57,967 bases of DNA from Deltaproteobacteria bacterium. GTDB lineage: Bacteria > Myxococcota > B64-G9. The notes under the pieces were generated by a model. The model had not been told where the DNA came from, searched no databases, and saw nothing but the letters and a program-made list of their open reading frames with translations. Made by a program: the position numbers and the translations under genes. This document shows positions 8,192 to 17,166 of this stretch, in pieces (the first letter of the stretch is position 1; each line of letters starts with the position of its first letter). The DNA is taken from contig JAFDKH010000004.1 of the NCBI GenBank assembly GCA_019307065.1, forward strand, positions 1-57,967, given 5' to 3'.

Positions 8192-11100
8192 TTAGGGAGC
8201 TACACAAGCTCCGTCGATGCATACCAGATTTGGCGGACAGGATACGTCGGCGCAAGGATCGTAGACGCAGAAGAAATTTTCGCAGACATAATTTTCGGGG
8301 CACTCGTCGCCGGTGAAACAAGCCTGGATGCAGTAGCCCATGATGCACCACTGGTTGGCCGGGCAGTCCTGGTTGCCGGAGCATTGCTGGCCCTGGCAAT
8401 AGCCGCTGATGCAGAACTGTCCCAGGGGACAGTCGCCGTTACCCTGGCAGGTGTCATGCACGCACTCGCCGCTTTCGCAGTGCCAGCCGGGATCGCACCA
8501 TACATCCTGGCAAGGGTCCTGATAGATGCACTGGCCGCCGATACAGTGGTAGAAATCTCCGGGACAATCGTTGTCGTTAAAGCATTCCGGCGAGTAGACA
8601 CATTGACCGTTATCGTTATTGCATAGCCAGCCGTCGTCACAGACGCCGCAGCTTTCACCGCAAACCGGGTCGGGGCCGCAGTTACGCCCAGTACAGTCCG
8701 GAACACAGGCACCCGAGGTAGACAGCAGGATTATGTAGTTGTCGAGTTCAGCCGAAGGGCTCCATTCGGTCACCTTGACGTAGAAGCGGCCGGGCCAGAG
8801 CGAAGGTAGCTCGAGCAGGGAAAACAACCCCGGTCCGCCGTCGTCGTCGTAGGCAATCTGCTGCAGGTTCTCGTCGTAGAGGTACAAGACCGTATCGCCC
8901 GCCGAACCCAGGGTCTGCAGGGTAATGCCCGTAGCAGCCTCGAGATCGAAAACCCACCAGTCTTCGTCACCGGCCGGGCAGATCGAGTGAGTTTGCTGAG
9001 CAGCGGGTGCCAACGGACTGGCGCGCGTCCAGTCGTTGTCGCGTTCATAGTCATCCGGCAGGCAGGCCGTGCCCGGGATGCAAATACCATCGACGCACTG
9101 GAAGCCATCGGGACAATCCCAATCGCCGAAGCATTCGGGTTCGAAGATACACTGGCCGTCAATACAGCGAAATCCGGACGGACAATCCCAATCGTTGATG
9201 CACTCGGGCTGGTAGACACAGGTTCCGTCGATACAGCTGTGCATCGGCGGGCAGTCGCCGTCGTTGTAGCACTCGGGTTCGAACATGCAGTTGCCGTCGA
9301 TACAGCGATAACCCTCGGGGCAATCCCAATCGTTGAAACACTCCGGCTCGGTGCAGACCCCGTCGATACACAGGTAACCCGGCTGACAATCCTGATCGGT
9401 CCAGCACTCGGGCTCGATGCAGTTGCCGTTGATGCACTGGTATCCGGCCGGGCAATCCCAGTCGTTGAAGCACTCCGGTTCGATGCAAATGAAGTCGATA
9501 CAGCGGAACCCAGGAGGGCAGTCAAAATCATTTTGACACTCGGGCTCGAAGATGCAGCGCCCATCGATGCAATGGTGGCCGGCCGGACAGTCAAGATCGG
9601 TGAAACATTCAGGAGTGTAGATGCAGGTGCCGTCGATACAGCTGTGTTGCGGCGGGCAATCCCAATCGCCCAGGCACTCCGGGGTGTAGATACATTCACC
9701 GTTGATGCAGCTATGGTTCGGCGGACAGTCGCTGTCGTTTATGCACTCCGGGGTGTAGACGCAAAAGCCCTGGATGCAGCTATAGCCCGGTGGACAATCG
9801 ATGTCGCTTACGCATTCGGGAGTGTAGACGCACTGGCCGTCGATGCAGCTGTAGCCCGGCTGGCAGTCCCAATCGTATTGGCATTCCGGCTCGATTATGC
9901 ACTGTCCGTCTTCACAAACGAACCCCGGCGGACAGGACACATCGGCGCAGGGATCGTAGACGCATTGATTGTTTTCACAAATATATCCATCGGGACAGTC
10001 GCCATCGCTCATGCACATCTGGATACAGTAGCCCATGATGCACCATTGCCCCGCCGGACAATCATCGTTGTCGAAGCATTGCTGGCCCTGGCAGACATTG
10101 CCGACACAGAACTGGCCGGGCGGGCAGTCGGCATCGGATTGGCAGGTGTCATGTACGCACTGGCCACCTTCACAATGATAGCCGGGATCGCAAGTCACGT
10201 TTTCACACGGGTCATGGTAGATGCATAGACCATTTTCGCAGCGGTAATCCGGTCCGGGGCAGTCGCCGTCGTTGAAACATTCGGGAGTGTAGACGCATTG
10301 ACCATCGATACAGCTGTGTTGCTCGGGGCAATCACCGTCGTTTAGGCACTCGGGCGAGTAGACACAGGTACCGTTTTCGCATGTGTATCCATCCGGACAA
10401 TCTGCATCGCTGAAGCATTCGGGACTATACATACATTGACCGTTGACACAGATGTATCCGTCGGGACAGTCGCCGTCGTTATAGCATTCTGGAGTGTATT
10501 GGCATGACCCGTCGATACAGCGGTAGCCCGGCGGGCAATCCTGATCGCTTACGCACTCGGGACTATAGATGCATTGGCCGTTGATACACAGGTAGCCCGG
10601 CAGGCAATCCCAGTCCTCCCAACACTCGGGGGTATAGACGCACTGGCCGTCGATACAACGATGTCCCTCGGGACAATCCCAGTCGAATTCACACTCGGGC
10701 TCTTCGATGCACTGTCCGTCTTCACAGACAAAACCTGGCGGGCATTCAACGTCCAGGCAGGGATCGTAAACACAAGTGTTGTTTTCACAAATATAACCAT
10801 CGGGACAATCGGCATCGCTGAGGCACATCTGGATGCAGTAACCCATGATGCACCACTGGCCCGGCGGACAGTCGTTGTCACTGTTGCATTGCTGGCCCTG
10901 GCAGATATTGCCGACACAGTATTGTCCCGGAGGGCAGTCGTTATCGTTCAGGCAGGTGTCATGTACGCACTGGCCACCTTCGCAGTGATAGCCGGGCTGA
11001 CAGGTCACGTTCTCGCACGGGTCGTGGTAGATGCAGTATCCGTTTTCACAGCGGTAGTCCGGACCGGGACAATCGGAATGGTTTACACACTCGGGTGCGT

Positions 11101-12385
11101 AGACACACTGACCGTCGATACAACTGAATTGATCCGGACAGTCTGCGTCGGTCCAGCATTCGGGAGAATATATGCACCAGCCATCGATGCAGCGGTATCC
11201 TTGGGGACAATCCCAATCACCCCAACATTCTCCGAAGTAGATACAGGTTCCATCATCACAAATGTAGCCGTTCGGGCAATCATCGTCACTGAAGCATTCC
11301 GGCGAATAGACACAACTGCCGTTTATGCAGCGGTAACCCAGTTGACAGTCATTATCCGTCCAGCATTCAGGCGAGTATTCACATCTGCCGTTTATGCAGC
11401 GGTAACCGTTGGGGCAATCTCGATCGTTGCGACACTCGCCGATGAAAACGCAAAAACCATCGTCGCAGCGATATTGGTCCGGACAATCACGATCGGTTTG
11501 ACATTCGCCGATGAAATAGCAGAACGAGTCGATGCAAATAAAGTTGTAAGGACAATCGGAATCGCGATAGCACTCCGGGCAGAAACCGGGCGAGCCCATC
11601 CAGTCAGTGCAGGGTTCGAAGGGCGGGCAATCAGGCTGATCACAGCAATAGCATGCCTTGCCGTCGGGAGATCCCAGGCAGTAACCCTCCAGGCAGCAGC
11701 TGCCCTGACCGCAATCACAATCAATCTGGCAGTCGGGCCCGTCGGGGATACAATGACCAGCGACACAAATTTCGCCCGGATCACAATCTTGTGAGCTTAC
11801 GCACTCGGGAGACCAGATGCAGCGATTGTCGATGCAGCGATAGCCGTCGGGACAGTCGTTGTCGCTAATGCACTCCGGAACCAGCTCACACTGGCCGGCG
11901 ATACATCTGTAGCCGTCGGGGCAGTCGTTGTCTGAACTACAGTAGGGCGGCACACACAAGCCGTCTTCACAAATCAAGTCGCCCGGACAATCGCTGTCAC
12001 TTTCGCACCGATCGGGGATCAAGACGCATTCGCCGTCTTGGCAGGCATAGCCCAAAGGACACTCGCTGTCATTCGTGCAGGGGCCCGATTGACAGTGGCC
12101 GTCGATACACACGTAACCGCGCGGGCAATCGGCGTCAGTCGAACAGGGCGGGCCGGGAGGGACGCACTGGCCGTTTTCGCAAATTTCATCTGCCGGACAA
12201 TCATGATCGCTCATGCAGCCTTGCACCATGCAGCGCAGGTGTCCATCGCCAATGTCGATGCAGGCATAGCCCGCTTGACAATCGGCATCGGTCTCACAAA
12301 TCTCAGGAAGTGTCCGCCCGCAATTGAGTACCAGTGAAGACATTACCGATACCACGACGAAAGCCAAATATAAGCTGCGTCTCAT
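8192..12385 (-). CDS. Giant Cys-rich tandem-repeat exported protein with embedded PPC domain
   Basis: This 1397-aa protein has an export leader and a weak lipobox-like VLNC. It then consists almost wholly of about 51 modules of 22-23 aa with four cysteines each, of the form C..D.DCP.GY.CIDG.C....PE, giving roughly 200 cysteines. Similar repeats occur in myxobacterial Cys-rich proteins and resemble Dickkopf/EB-type modules. One pre-peptidase C-terminal (PPC)-like beta-sandwich (about 1107-1227, motif GDEDWWVFDL) interrupts the array. An irregular Cys cluster sits near residues 215-270. A six-module cassette recurs three times. AGAGGTG precedes the ATG. The regular disulfide-type spacing suggests a rigid extracellular rod or shield. 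No enzymatic motif is visible, and the function is unknown. Confidence 0.88.
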   Translation of the reverse strand: MRRSLYLAFVVVSVMSSLVLNCGRTLPEICETDADCQAGYACIDIGDGHLRCMVQGCMSDHDCPADEICENGQCVPPGPPCSTDADCPRGYVCIDGHCQSGPCTNDSECPLGYACQDGECVLIPDRCESDSDCPGDLICEDGLCVPPYCSSDNDCPDGYRCIAGQCELVPECISDNDCPDGYRCIDNRCIWSPECVSSQDCDPGEICVAGHCIPDGPDCQIDCDCGQGSCCLEGYCLGSPDGKACYCCDQPDCPPFEPCTDWMGSPGFCPECYRDSDCPYNFICIDSFCYFIGECQTDRDCPDQYRCDDGFCVFIGECRNDRDCPNGYRCINGRCEYSPECWTDNDCQLGYRCINGSCVYSPECFSDDDCPNGYICDDGTCIYFGECWGDWDCPQGYRCIDGWCIYSPECWTDADCPDQFSCIDGQCVYAPECVNHSDCPGPDYRCENGYCIYHDPCENVTCQPGYHCEGGQCVHDTCLNDNDCPPGQYCVGNICQGQQCNSDNDCPPGQWCIMGYCIQMCLSDADCPDGYICENNTCVYDPCLDVECPPGFVCEDGQCIEEPECEFDWDCPEGHRCIDGQCVYTPECWEDWDCLPGYLCINGQCIYSPECVSDQDCPPGYRCIDGSCQYTPECYNDGDCPDGYICVNGQCMYSPECFSDADCPDGYTCENGTCVYSPECLNDGDCPEQHSCIDGQCVYTPECFNDGDCPGPDYRCENGLCIYHDPCENVTCDPGYHCEGGQCVHDTCQSDADCPPGQFCVGNVCQGQQCFDNDDCPAGQWCIMGYCIQMCMSDGDCPDGYICENNQCVYDPCADVSCPPGFVCEDGQCIIEPECQYDWDCQPGYSCIDGQCVYTPECVSDIDCPPGYSCIQGFCVYTPECINDSDCPPNHSCINGECIYTPECLGDWDCPPQHSCIDGTCIYTPECFTDLDCPAGHHCIDGRCIFEPECQNDFDCPPGFRCIDFICIEPECFNDWDCPAGYQCINGNCIEPECWTDQDCQPGYLCIDGVCTEPECFNDWDCPEGYRCIDGNCMFEPECYNDGDCPPMHSCIDGTCVYQPECINDWDCPSGFRCIDGQCIFEPECFGDWDCPDGFQCVDGICIPGTACLPDDYERDNDWTRASPLAPAAQQTHSICPAGDEDWWVFDLEAATGITLQTLGSAGDTVLYLYDENLQQIAYDDDGGPGLFSLLELPSLWPGRFYVKVTEWSPSAELDNYIILLSTSGACVPDCTGRNCGPDPVCGESCGVCDDGWLCNNDNGQCVYSPECFNDNDCPGDFYHCIGGQCIYQDPCQDVWCDPGWHCESGECVHDTCQGNGDCPLGQFCISGYCQGQQCSGNQDCPANQWCIMGYCIQACFTGDECPENYVCENFFCVYDPCADVSCPPNLVCIDGACVAP
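8195..8584 (-). repeat. Six-module Cys-rich cassette, copy 3 (C-terminal)
   Basis: The cassette encodes six modules in fixed order, recognisable by CIYQDP, CVHDT, CQGQQ, WCIMGYCIQ, CVYDP and a final CPP module. It is the most diverged of the three copies and forms the C-terminus after the PPC-like domain. Confidence 0.85.
9884..10279 (-). repeat. Six-module Cys-rich cassette, copy 2
   Basis: This copy has the same six-module order as the one at 10694-11089 and lies exactly 810 bases (270 codons) from it. Its distinctive modules lack the first DC pair, as in CENVTCDPGYHC. Confidence 0.88.
10694..11089 (-). repeat. Six-module Cys-rich cassette, copy 1
   Basis: This is the first of three cassettes (132 aa). 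It shares near-identical module order and residues with the copy 810 bases away. Copies 1 and 2 are separated by six ordinary modules, which gives a twelve-module higher-order period. Confidence 0.88.
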
Positions 12386-12503
12386 GATTCACCTCTTCAT
12401 TTTTAAGGGAGATCCCCATCATCCTTCATCAAATAATCATAGCCCATAGTTCATCTATTTATGCCTACCATATTAGCCGGGATGTCAGGCGAGAAGCAAG
12501 GTT

Positions 12504-12568
12504 CCAGCTGGGATAGGCCTACATTTACCTACATTTAGGTAGAATAGGGCCAACTGGCGTACCTATCC
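12504..12568. promoter_or_regulatory. Nested inverted and direct repeats upstream of the PilZ operon promoter
   Basis: The segment holds CCAGCTGG (12504-12511), GGATAGG (12511-12517) paired with CCTATCC (12562-12568), two tandem copies of CCTACATTTA (12518-12537), and TACCTA-CATT-TAGGTA (12526-12541). It lies in the 269-base gap between divergent genes, just upstream of the -35 box at 12592. This density of symmetry suggests a regulator-binding site. Confidence 0.4.
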
Positions 12569-12591
12569 TGAGTGGATCGAGATTGTCGTCG

Positions 12592-12620
12592 TTGACGCTG
12601 CTGCTTGGCTTGAGTAAAAT
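12592..12620 (+). promoter_or_regulatory. Strong sigma70-type promoter for the PilZ-rlmE-moxR cluster
   Basis: TTGACG (12592-12597) and TAAAAT (12615-12620) are separated by exactly 17 bases. The predicted transcript starts near 12627, about 28 bases before the ATG at 12655. This placement also excludes the longer reading frame that would start at 12583. Confidence 0.65.
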
Positions 12621-12654
12621 ACTAAAACTCTTATGCCTAAAGGAGCTTGAGTCT

Positions 12655-13092
12655 ATGTCCGACCGCAACAAGCGAAAATCCGAGCGACTGAAAATGTTTA
12701 GAGTATGTCGCTACAATATCGAAGGCCGCGATTATGCAGATTTGTCGACCAATATTTCCGACCGGGGTATTTTCATCAAGAATTTTTCCCCGCCGCCGAT
12801 TGGAACGGTAGTATCTCTGACCGTCAAGCTGACTGACGAATGGGGCAATCTACCGTTGAGAATCATCGGTCGAGTAGCGCATGTCAACAGCGATCCCGAT
12901 CCTCACAAAAGAGGAATGGGAATTGAATTTACCTCGGTAATCTCTAATTCGGTACCGATGATCGAATATTTCGTGCGCGAGATCTACGATCAGGACAAAT
13001 TGAACAAAGAAAATCTCCAAAAAACCGAAGATTCACCCGCACAGGGAACTTCTTCGTTCGAGTATCATATTCTGAAGAAAGACGAGAAATAG
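12655..13092 (+). CDS. PilZ-domain protein (c-di-GMP receptor type)
   Basis: This is a 145-aa, stand-alone PilZ domain. The start at 12655 follows AAAGGAG and lies inside the predicted transcript. Both c-di-GMP-binding elements are present: RKSER (RxxxR) near the N-terminus and NISDRG (NxSxxG) on the first beta strand. The IFIKNFSPPP block resembles the PilZ-like subgroup that is expanded in myxobacteria. The protein is probably a cytoplasmic effector or adaptor and its partner is not evident. Its stop is one base from the next PilZ gene, which shares the block SxxGIFIKNFSPPP, so the pair looks like a duplication. Confidence 0.88.
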   Translation: MSDRNKRKSERLKMFRVCRYNIEGRDYADLSTNISDRGIFIKNFSPPPIGTVVSLTVKLTDEWGNLPLRIIGRVAHVNSDPDPHKRGMGIEFTSVISNSVPMIEYFVREIYDQDKLNKENLQKTEDSPAQGTSSFEYHILKKDEK

Positions 13093-13093
13093 C

Positions 13094-13699
13094 ATGAGCC
13101 TAGCGAATGATAGTGCTGCAGATGGTTCAGCATTAAATCCGCAAAGGCGAAGATCGTCGAGAATCGTTCTTGAAGCAATAGTGCATTACCAGATTGATGG
13201 AAGCGAATTCATAAACTTGAGTTCGAATGTTTCCAGCCAGGGGATCTTTATAAAGAATTTCTCGCCCCCCCCGGTTGGAACCGAACTGAGAATCAAGGTA
13301 CAGTTGCCCCAGGATCTTGGCGGTGTTGCGGTCTTGCTGTTTGGCAAGGTAGTCAGGGTAGTTGATGGTGTTGGAGTGGATGACCGTGGTATGGGAGTCG
13401 AGTTCGTATCGATTCTGGCGGATACACAAAGCGCGATAAAGTTTTTCGTCAATGAGATTTACGATTTTGTCGACCTCGACCAACTGGAAACCTCCAAGGA
13501 CGAAAAAACAAATAAATTCAAATACACTCCGGGTCCAGAAGATACCTTGCGGCTGCAGTCTGACCGAGTGGCAACCAACTTTCTTGCCCATGACCAGGCT
13601 GAATTTGCCGGTCAAAAGTTGTTGCGGAGCATCTTGTTGGTTCTGGTCGGGATCTTGCTGGGAGGGGGGATCGTCTTTCTCTTCTTCCTGGTTAGTTGA
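13094..13699 (+). CDS. PilZ-domain protein with C-terminal membrane anchor
   Basis: This 201-aa protein carries an N-terminal PilZ domain with RRSSR (RxxxR) and NVSSQG (NxSxxG). A charged linker follows, and a single hydrophobic helix sits at the very C-terminus (about 177-201, GILLGGGIVFLFF). The layout is that of a tail-anchored inner-membrane protein with the c-di-GMP-binding domain in the cytoplasm. It sits one base after the first PilZ gene and four bases before rlmE, so all three are probably co-transcribed. A role in reporting c-di-GMP to a membrane machine is inference. Confidence 0.85.
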   Translation: MSLANDSAADGSALNPQRRRSSRIVLEAIVHYQIDGSEFINLSSNVSSQGIFIKNFSPPPVGTELRIKVQLPQDLGGVAVLLFGKVVRVVDGVGVDDRGMGVEFVSILADTQSAIKFFVNEIYDFVDLDQLETSKDEKTNKFKYTPGPEDTLRLQSDRVATNFLAHDQAEFAGQKLLRSILLVLVGILLGGGIVFLFFLVS

Positions 13700-13703
13700 C
13701 TAG

Positions 13704-14300
13704 ATGGTGACCTATCAGCGCAAGGACAGCTATTACCACAAGGCAAAGCTTGCCGGCTATCGGTCGCGGGCGGCCTATAAGCTGATTGAGTTGCAAAAAC
13801 GCTTCAAGCTGATTAAAAAAGGTATGCAAGTTGTCGATCTGGGATGTGCCCCGGGAGGCTGGCTTCAGGTCGCCGCCAAGTACGTTGGTAGTTCGGGCTG
13901 CCTGGTTGGAGTCGATCGGCTTGCGGTGCCGGCCCTGGACTTTCAACAAGTGAAAATATTGCAGGGCGACGTATCTGATGCGGCAACGATCGCCGAACTG
14001 CAAGCCAGCCTGACCCGACCGGCCGACTTACTGCTAAGTGATATGGCGCCGGACACTTCCGGGGTTGGGTTTGCCGATCATGCGCGCAGTCTGGAGTTAG
14101 TCGAGATTGTGATTGACCTGGCAAGCCAGATACTGAAACCGTCCGGAGGAATGGTGGCCAAGGCCTTCGATGGCCCGGATTTGAATGAACTTATTATGCG
14201 GCTCAAAGATTCCTTTGAAGAAGTCAAGCGACTGAAGCTAAAGTCAACCAGAAAAGGCTCGCGGGAGCTATATCTGATTGCTCGACGGCACAAAGCATAA
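13704..14300 (+). CDS. rlmE: 23S rRNA (uridine-2'-O-)-methyltransferase RlmE
   Basis: This is an FtsJ/RrmJ-family methyltransferase. In E. coli the enzyme methylates the ribose of U2552 in the A loop of 23S rRNA using SAM and supports 50S assembly. The SAM loop DLGCAPGGW (45-53) is intact. So is the catalytic tetrad K26-D113-K153-E188, whose spacing matches the E. coli enzyme almost exactly. The length (198 aa) is normal. The gene lies between PilZ2 and the MoxR ATPase with short gaps, which fits a shared transcript. Confidence 0.95.
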   Translation: MVTYQRKDSYYHKAKLAGYRSRAAYKLIELQKRFKLIKKGMQVVDLGCAPGGWLQVAAKYVGSSGCLVGVDRLAVPALDFQQVKILQGDVSDAATIAELQASLTRPADLLLSDMAPDTSGVGFADHARSLELVEIVIDLASQILKPSGGMVAKAFDGPDLNELIMRLKDSFEEVKRLKLKSTRKGSRELYLIARRHKA

Positions 14301-14311
14301 GGGAGTAAGGC

Positions 14312-15307
14312 ATGCCTGCAGATGCAAACCAAGCCAAGCAAGTCGCCCAGAAATTTCGCGATGATTTTTACAAACTGGTCGATGAGATTTCAAAGGTCAT
14401 AGTCGGCTATCGGCCGATCATCGAATCGGTCTTGACTTGCCTGATGTGTGAAGGCCATGCGCTTCTCGAAGGTGTTCCGGGTGTAGGTAAGACTTTGTTG
14501 GTGAATACCCTGGCGGATTCTCTGGATTTGAAATTTTCGCGCATTCAGTTCACTCCGGACTTAATGCCGGCCGATGTTACCGGAACCACAATAATTATGG
14601 AGGACGAGCATGGCGGATCCCGCAGCCTCAAATTCCAGCGCGGACCGATCTTCGCCAATGTTGTCCTGGCCGATGAAATCAACCGGGCCACTCCCAAGAC
14701 ACAATCAGCACTTTTGGAAGCTATGCAAGAGCAAAGCGTAACAGTGGCTACGAGTACTTACCATCTAGAACCTCCCTTCATTGTCCTGGCCACTCAGAAT
14801 CCGCTGGAAATGGAGGGCACCTACCCGTTGCCCGAGGCCCAAATGGATCGTTTCTTCTTCAAGATTCATTTTCCCTTTCCCGGTAAAGAAGAAATTGCCG
14901 AGATTCTCGAACGCACCACGACGACTAAGGTTCCCCAAGCAAAGCCTGTCATGACGGGCTCGAGCATACAAAAAATGCGTCAGATCGTGCGTGAAGTTCC
15001 TGTCGCAGATCATGTCCGCAGCCACGCCATCAACCTGGTTCTGGCGACCCATCCTGAGCTGGAAGGCGCGCCTGAGATTACAAAACAGTACTTGCGTTAT
15101 GGTTCTAGCCCTCGGGGTGCACAGGCCTTAATCCTGGGCGGTAAGATCAAGGCCTTGCTCGATGGTCGCTTTGCGGTCTCGCGCCAGGATGTCGACGGGG
15201 TAGTCCATCTGGGCTTGCGCCACCGGACAGTCTTGAATTTCGAAGGAGAAGCCGCCGGAATGACTTCTGACGATGTACTCGATGAGATTGGAAAGAAGAT
15301 AAAATAA
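14312..15307 (+). CDS. MoxR-family AAA+ ATPase
   Basis: This is a 331-aa AAA+ ATPase. The Walker A motif is GVPGVGKT (54-61) and the Walker B region is [10 protein letters not shown] (117-126). The sensor region ATQNP and the MoxR signature [14 protein letters not shown] follow. GGGAG lies upstream of the ATG. MoxR ATPases act as chaperones that mature enzyme complexes or drive stress and envelope functions, usually beside DUF58 and von Willebrand factor A genes. No such partner gene is in this window, and the neighbours are rlmE and a PilZ gene. The client is therefore unknown. Confidence 0.93.
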   Translation: MPADANQAKQVAQKFRDDFYKLVDEISKVIVGYRPIIESVLTCLMCEGHALLEGVPGVGKTLLVNTLADSLDLKFSRIQFTPDLMPADVTGTTIIMEDEHGGSRSLKFQRGPIFANVVLADEINRATPKTQSALLEAMQEQSVTVATSTYHLEPPFIVLATQNPLEMEGTYPLPEAQMDRFFFKIHFPFPGKEEIAEILERTTTTKVPQAKPVMTGSSIQKMRQIVREVPVADHVRSHAINLVLATHPELEGAPEITKQYLRYGSSPRGAQALILGGKIKALLDGRFAVSRQDVDGVVHLGLRHRTVLNFEGEAAGMTSDDVLDEIGKKIK

Positions 15308-15382
15308 GGACGGATCAATAGATCCACACCGATCTTGAATGCACCAAAAGCCTGGTGTAGACAGAAAGTCAGGTTACCTGAC

Positions 15383-15793
15383 ATGACGGACCAAGACGAA
15401 AAAGAACGGCGCCACTTCGAACGTCTCGAACGTCGCGACGATATCAAGATCAAGGAGTTCAGCTACCCTGAAAGGGGCAGATACCAAAAAGCCCGCATTG
15501 TGGATATCTCCGGGGGCGGGTTGCAAATTGAAGCCAAGCAACATTTCGCTGCAGACACGATCTTGAAAATTGAAATGAACTTTACCGGGTGGCAGCGCTA
15601 CACCCTTGGCTTTCTCAAGTATTTCGGCACGGCCGCCAACCGACCGTTGATTGTATTGGCCGAGGTGGTCCGCTGCGACCAGGTGGTGCCGGGCCGAAAA
15701 TACGAAATAGCGCTTCGGTTTTCCGGGATCGACGAATCTCAACGCGAAGCTTTGATTCGTTTCATTAAGGCTGAGATTATTTCCAAACATTGA
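15383..15793 (+). CDS. PilZ-domain protein
   Basis: This is a small protein (136 aa from the ATG at 15383; an in-frame ATG at 15335 would add 16 aa). It has RLERR (RxxxR) and DISGGG (DxSxxG), so both c-di-GMP-binding elements are complete. It belongs to a different PilZ subgroup from the pair at 12.6-13.7 kb and lacks the KNFSPPP block. No strong ribosome-binding site is visible for either start, so the start is uncertain. It lies downstream of the MoxR gene and nine bases before an FAD oxidoreductase gene. Confidence 0.82.
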   Translation: MTDQDEKERRHFERLERRDDIKIKEFSYPERGRYQKARIVDISGGGLQIEAKQHFAADTILKIEMNFTGWQRYTLGFLKYFGTAANRPLIVLAEVVRCDQVVPGRKYEIALRFSGIDESQREALIRFIKAEIISKH

Positions 15794-15802
15794 GATAAAC
15801 AA

Positions 15803-17089
15803 TTGCCCCAATTTTATGAAACAGTTTTCATCGGCGGAGGTATCAGCTGCCTGTCGGCCGCAAGCGGCTTTCGTGGCGACGCGATCTTGTTTGAGCGTGC
15901 CGATCGAGTGGGTGGCTTGTGTAAAAGCGATCAGTTGGCCGGATTTACTTTTGACCGAACAGGTCACCTGCTGCACCTGCGCGATCCGAGAGTCAGACGC
16001 CTGGTAAAAAGGCTGTTAGGCGATAATATCGACGAGCTTGCCCGCAATTCGTGGATTTACTCGCATGGCGTATATACGCGCTATCCGTTTCAATCGCATT
16101 TTTTCGGATTACCTCCCGAGGTTGTGAGCGAGTGTCTGCTGGGCATGTTCGCGGCGCACAAAAAAACTAATCGCTACCAACCGAAAAATTTTGCCCAATG
16201 GGTGATGACAAGATTCGGGCGCGGAGTAGCACGTCATTTCATGTTTCCCTACAACCAGAAACTCTGGACCGTTTCTCCCAGGACCCTGACGACAGAATGG
16301 CTGGGACGTTTCGTACCGAAACCGGATTTAAAGGAAGTTATTCGCGGAGCAGTCTCTGATTGGCATGACGATGCCGGCTACAACGCCAAGTTTTTTTACC
16401 CGGTCAAGGGAGGGATTGAAACCCTGGTCAAGGCTATGACCAGGCCGGTCAAGAGGATAGTCTGTCAGGTTGGGGTTGCTAAAATAGATCTGAAAACCAG
16501 GCAGTTGACTCTAACAACCGGAGATCGTGTGGGATTTGGACGGCTGGTTTCATGTGTTGCACTGCCTGCGCTTATAAAAATGATTGCCTCCAAACCGGAT
16601 CGTATCAGCAAGATGGCTACGAAACTGCGCTGGTCGTCGGTCTACAATCTGAATATCGGGTTCAAAGATCGCGGATGTGACCGGCACTGGGTCTATGTTC
16701 CCGAAAATCGATGGTTGCCATACCGGTTTGGTTACGCCAGCAACTTCTCAAAGACGATGGCTCCCAGGGGTGCTGGAAGCCTCTACACCGAGACGGCCTA
16801 CAGCCGCACGCAGCGCCTGGACAAAGAAACTGCCAGGCGCAGGATAATACGCGATCTGATAGCGATCGGTGTCTTGAACTCAAAAAAGGACATACTGGTA
16901 GAGAAAGTACATGATTTGAAGTACGCCTATGCCATTTACGATCGCAACCGAAAGCGGTCCGTCTCGGGCCTGCTCGACTATCTCGAAACACATGAAATTT
17001 ACTCGATCGGTCGTTATGGACGTTGGGAATATAGCGCCATGGAAGACGCCATTATTCAGGGGATCGATCTGGCAAAATACAAGCTTTGA
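15803..17089 (+). CDS. FAD-dependent amine-oxidase-fold oxidoreductase (UDP-galactopyranose mutase / HemY-like)
   Basis: This 428-aa flavoprotein has an N-terminal dinucleotide-binding motif (IGGGISCLSA, residues 9-18), then the FER...RVGGLC segment typical of the FAD-linked amine oxidoreductase fold. A middle region contains HFMFPYNQKLW and FYPVKGGIETL, as in UDP-galactopyranose mutase-like and protoporphyrinogen-oxidase-like homologues of surface polysaccharide clusters. The start codon must be TTG at 15803 because the FAD loop begins only eight residues later. No haem or galactofuranose genes lie nearby, so neither specific activity can be assigned. It precedes the ATP synthase cluster but is separated from it by a promoter-like gap. 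Confidence 0.78.
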   Translation: MPQFYETVFIGGGISCLSAASGFRGDAILFERADRVGGLCKSDQLAGFTFDRTGHLLHLRDPRVRRLVKRLLGDNIDELARNSWIYSHGVYTRYPFQSHFFGLPPEVVSECLLGMFAAHKKTNRYQPKNFAQWVMTRFGRGVARHFMFPYNQKLWTVSPRTLTTEWLGRFVPKPDLKEVIRGAVSDWHDDAGYNAKFFYPVKGGIETLVKAMTRPVKRIVCQVGVAKIDLKTRQLTLTTGDRVGFGRLVSCVALPALIKMIASKPDRISKMATKLRWSSVYNLNIGFKDRGCDRHWVYVPENRWLPYRFGYASNFSKTMAPRGAGSLYTETAYSRTQRLDKETARRRIIRDLIAIGVLNSKKDILVEKVHDLKYAYAIYDRNRKRSVSGLLDYLETHEIYSIGRYGRWEYSAMEDAIIQGIDLAKYKL

Positions 17090-17166
17090 CACACTCAGGC
17101 AGATTCCGGGCCGGCATGTTCTATCTGTCTGTAACTACACGGAAAATATCAAACTATCGATATTGC

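Noticed and set aside
8195-8212. 6-bp hairpin at the end of the Cys-rich gene as an intrinsic terminator
   Set aside because: It lies within the coding region and lacks a T-tract. Similar short hairpins arise by chance.
8770-9699. 309-codon minus-strand frame inside the Cys-rich gene
   Set aside because: It is an alternate frame of the same repeats, low in complexity (Ser/Ala/Thr), with no initiation signal.
8987-10228. Long plus-strand frame of 413 codons opposite the Cys-rich gene
   Set aside because: It is the antisense shadow of the tandem repeats. Repeated codons keep the opposite frame open and yield a monotonous Ala/Val/Asp/Thr peptide. It has no SD and no family signature.
10574-11794. 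Second long plus-strand frame of 406 codons opposite the Cys-rich gene
   Set aside because: It is the same antisense repeat effect. The Cys-spaced modules on the minus strand are clearly the coding frame.
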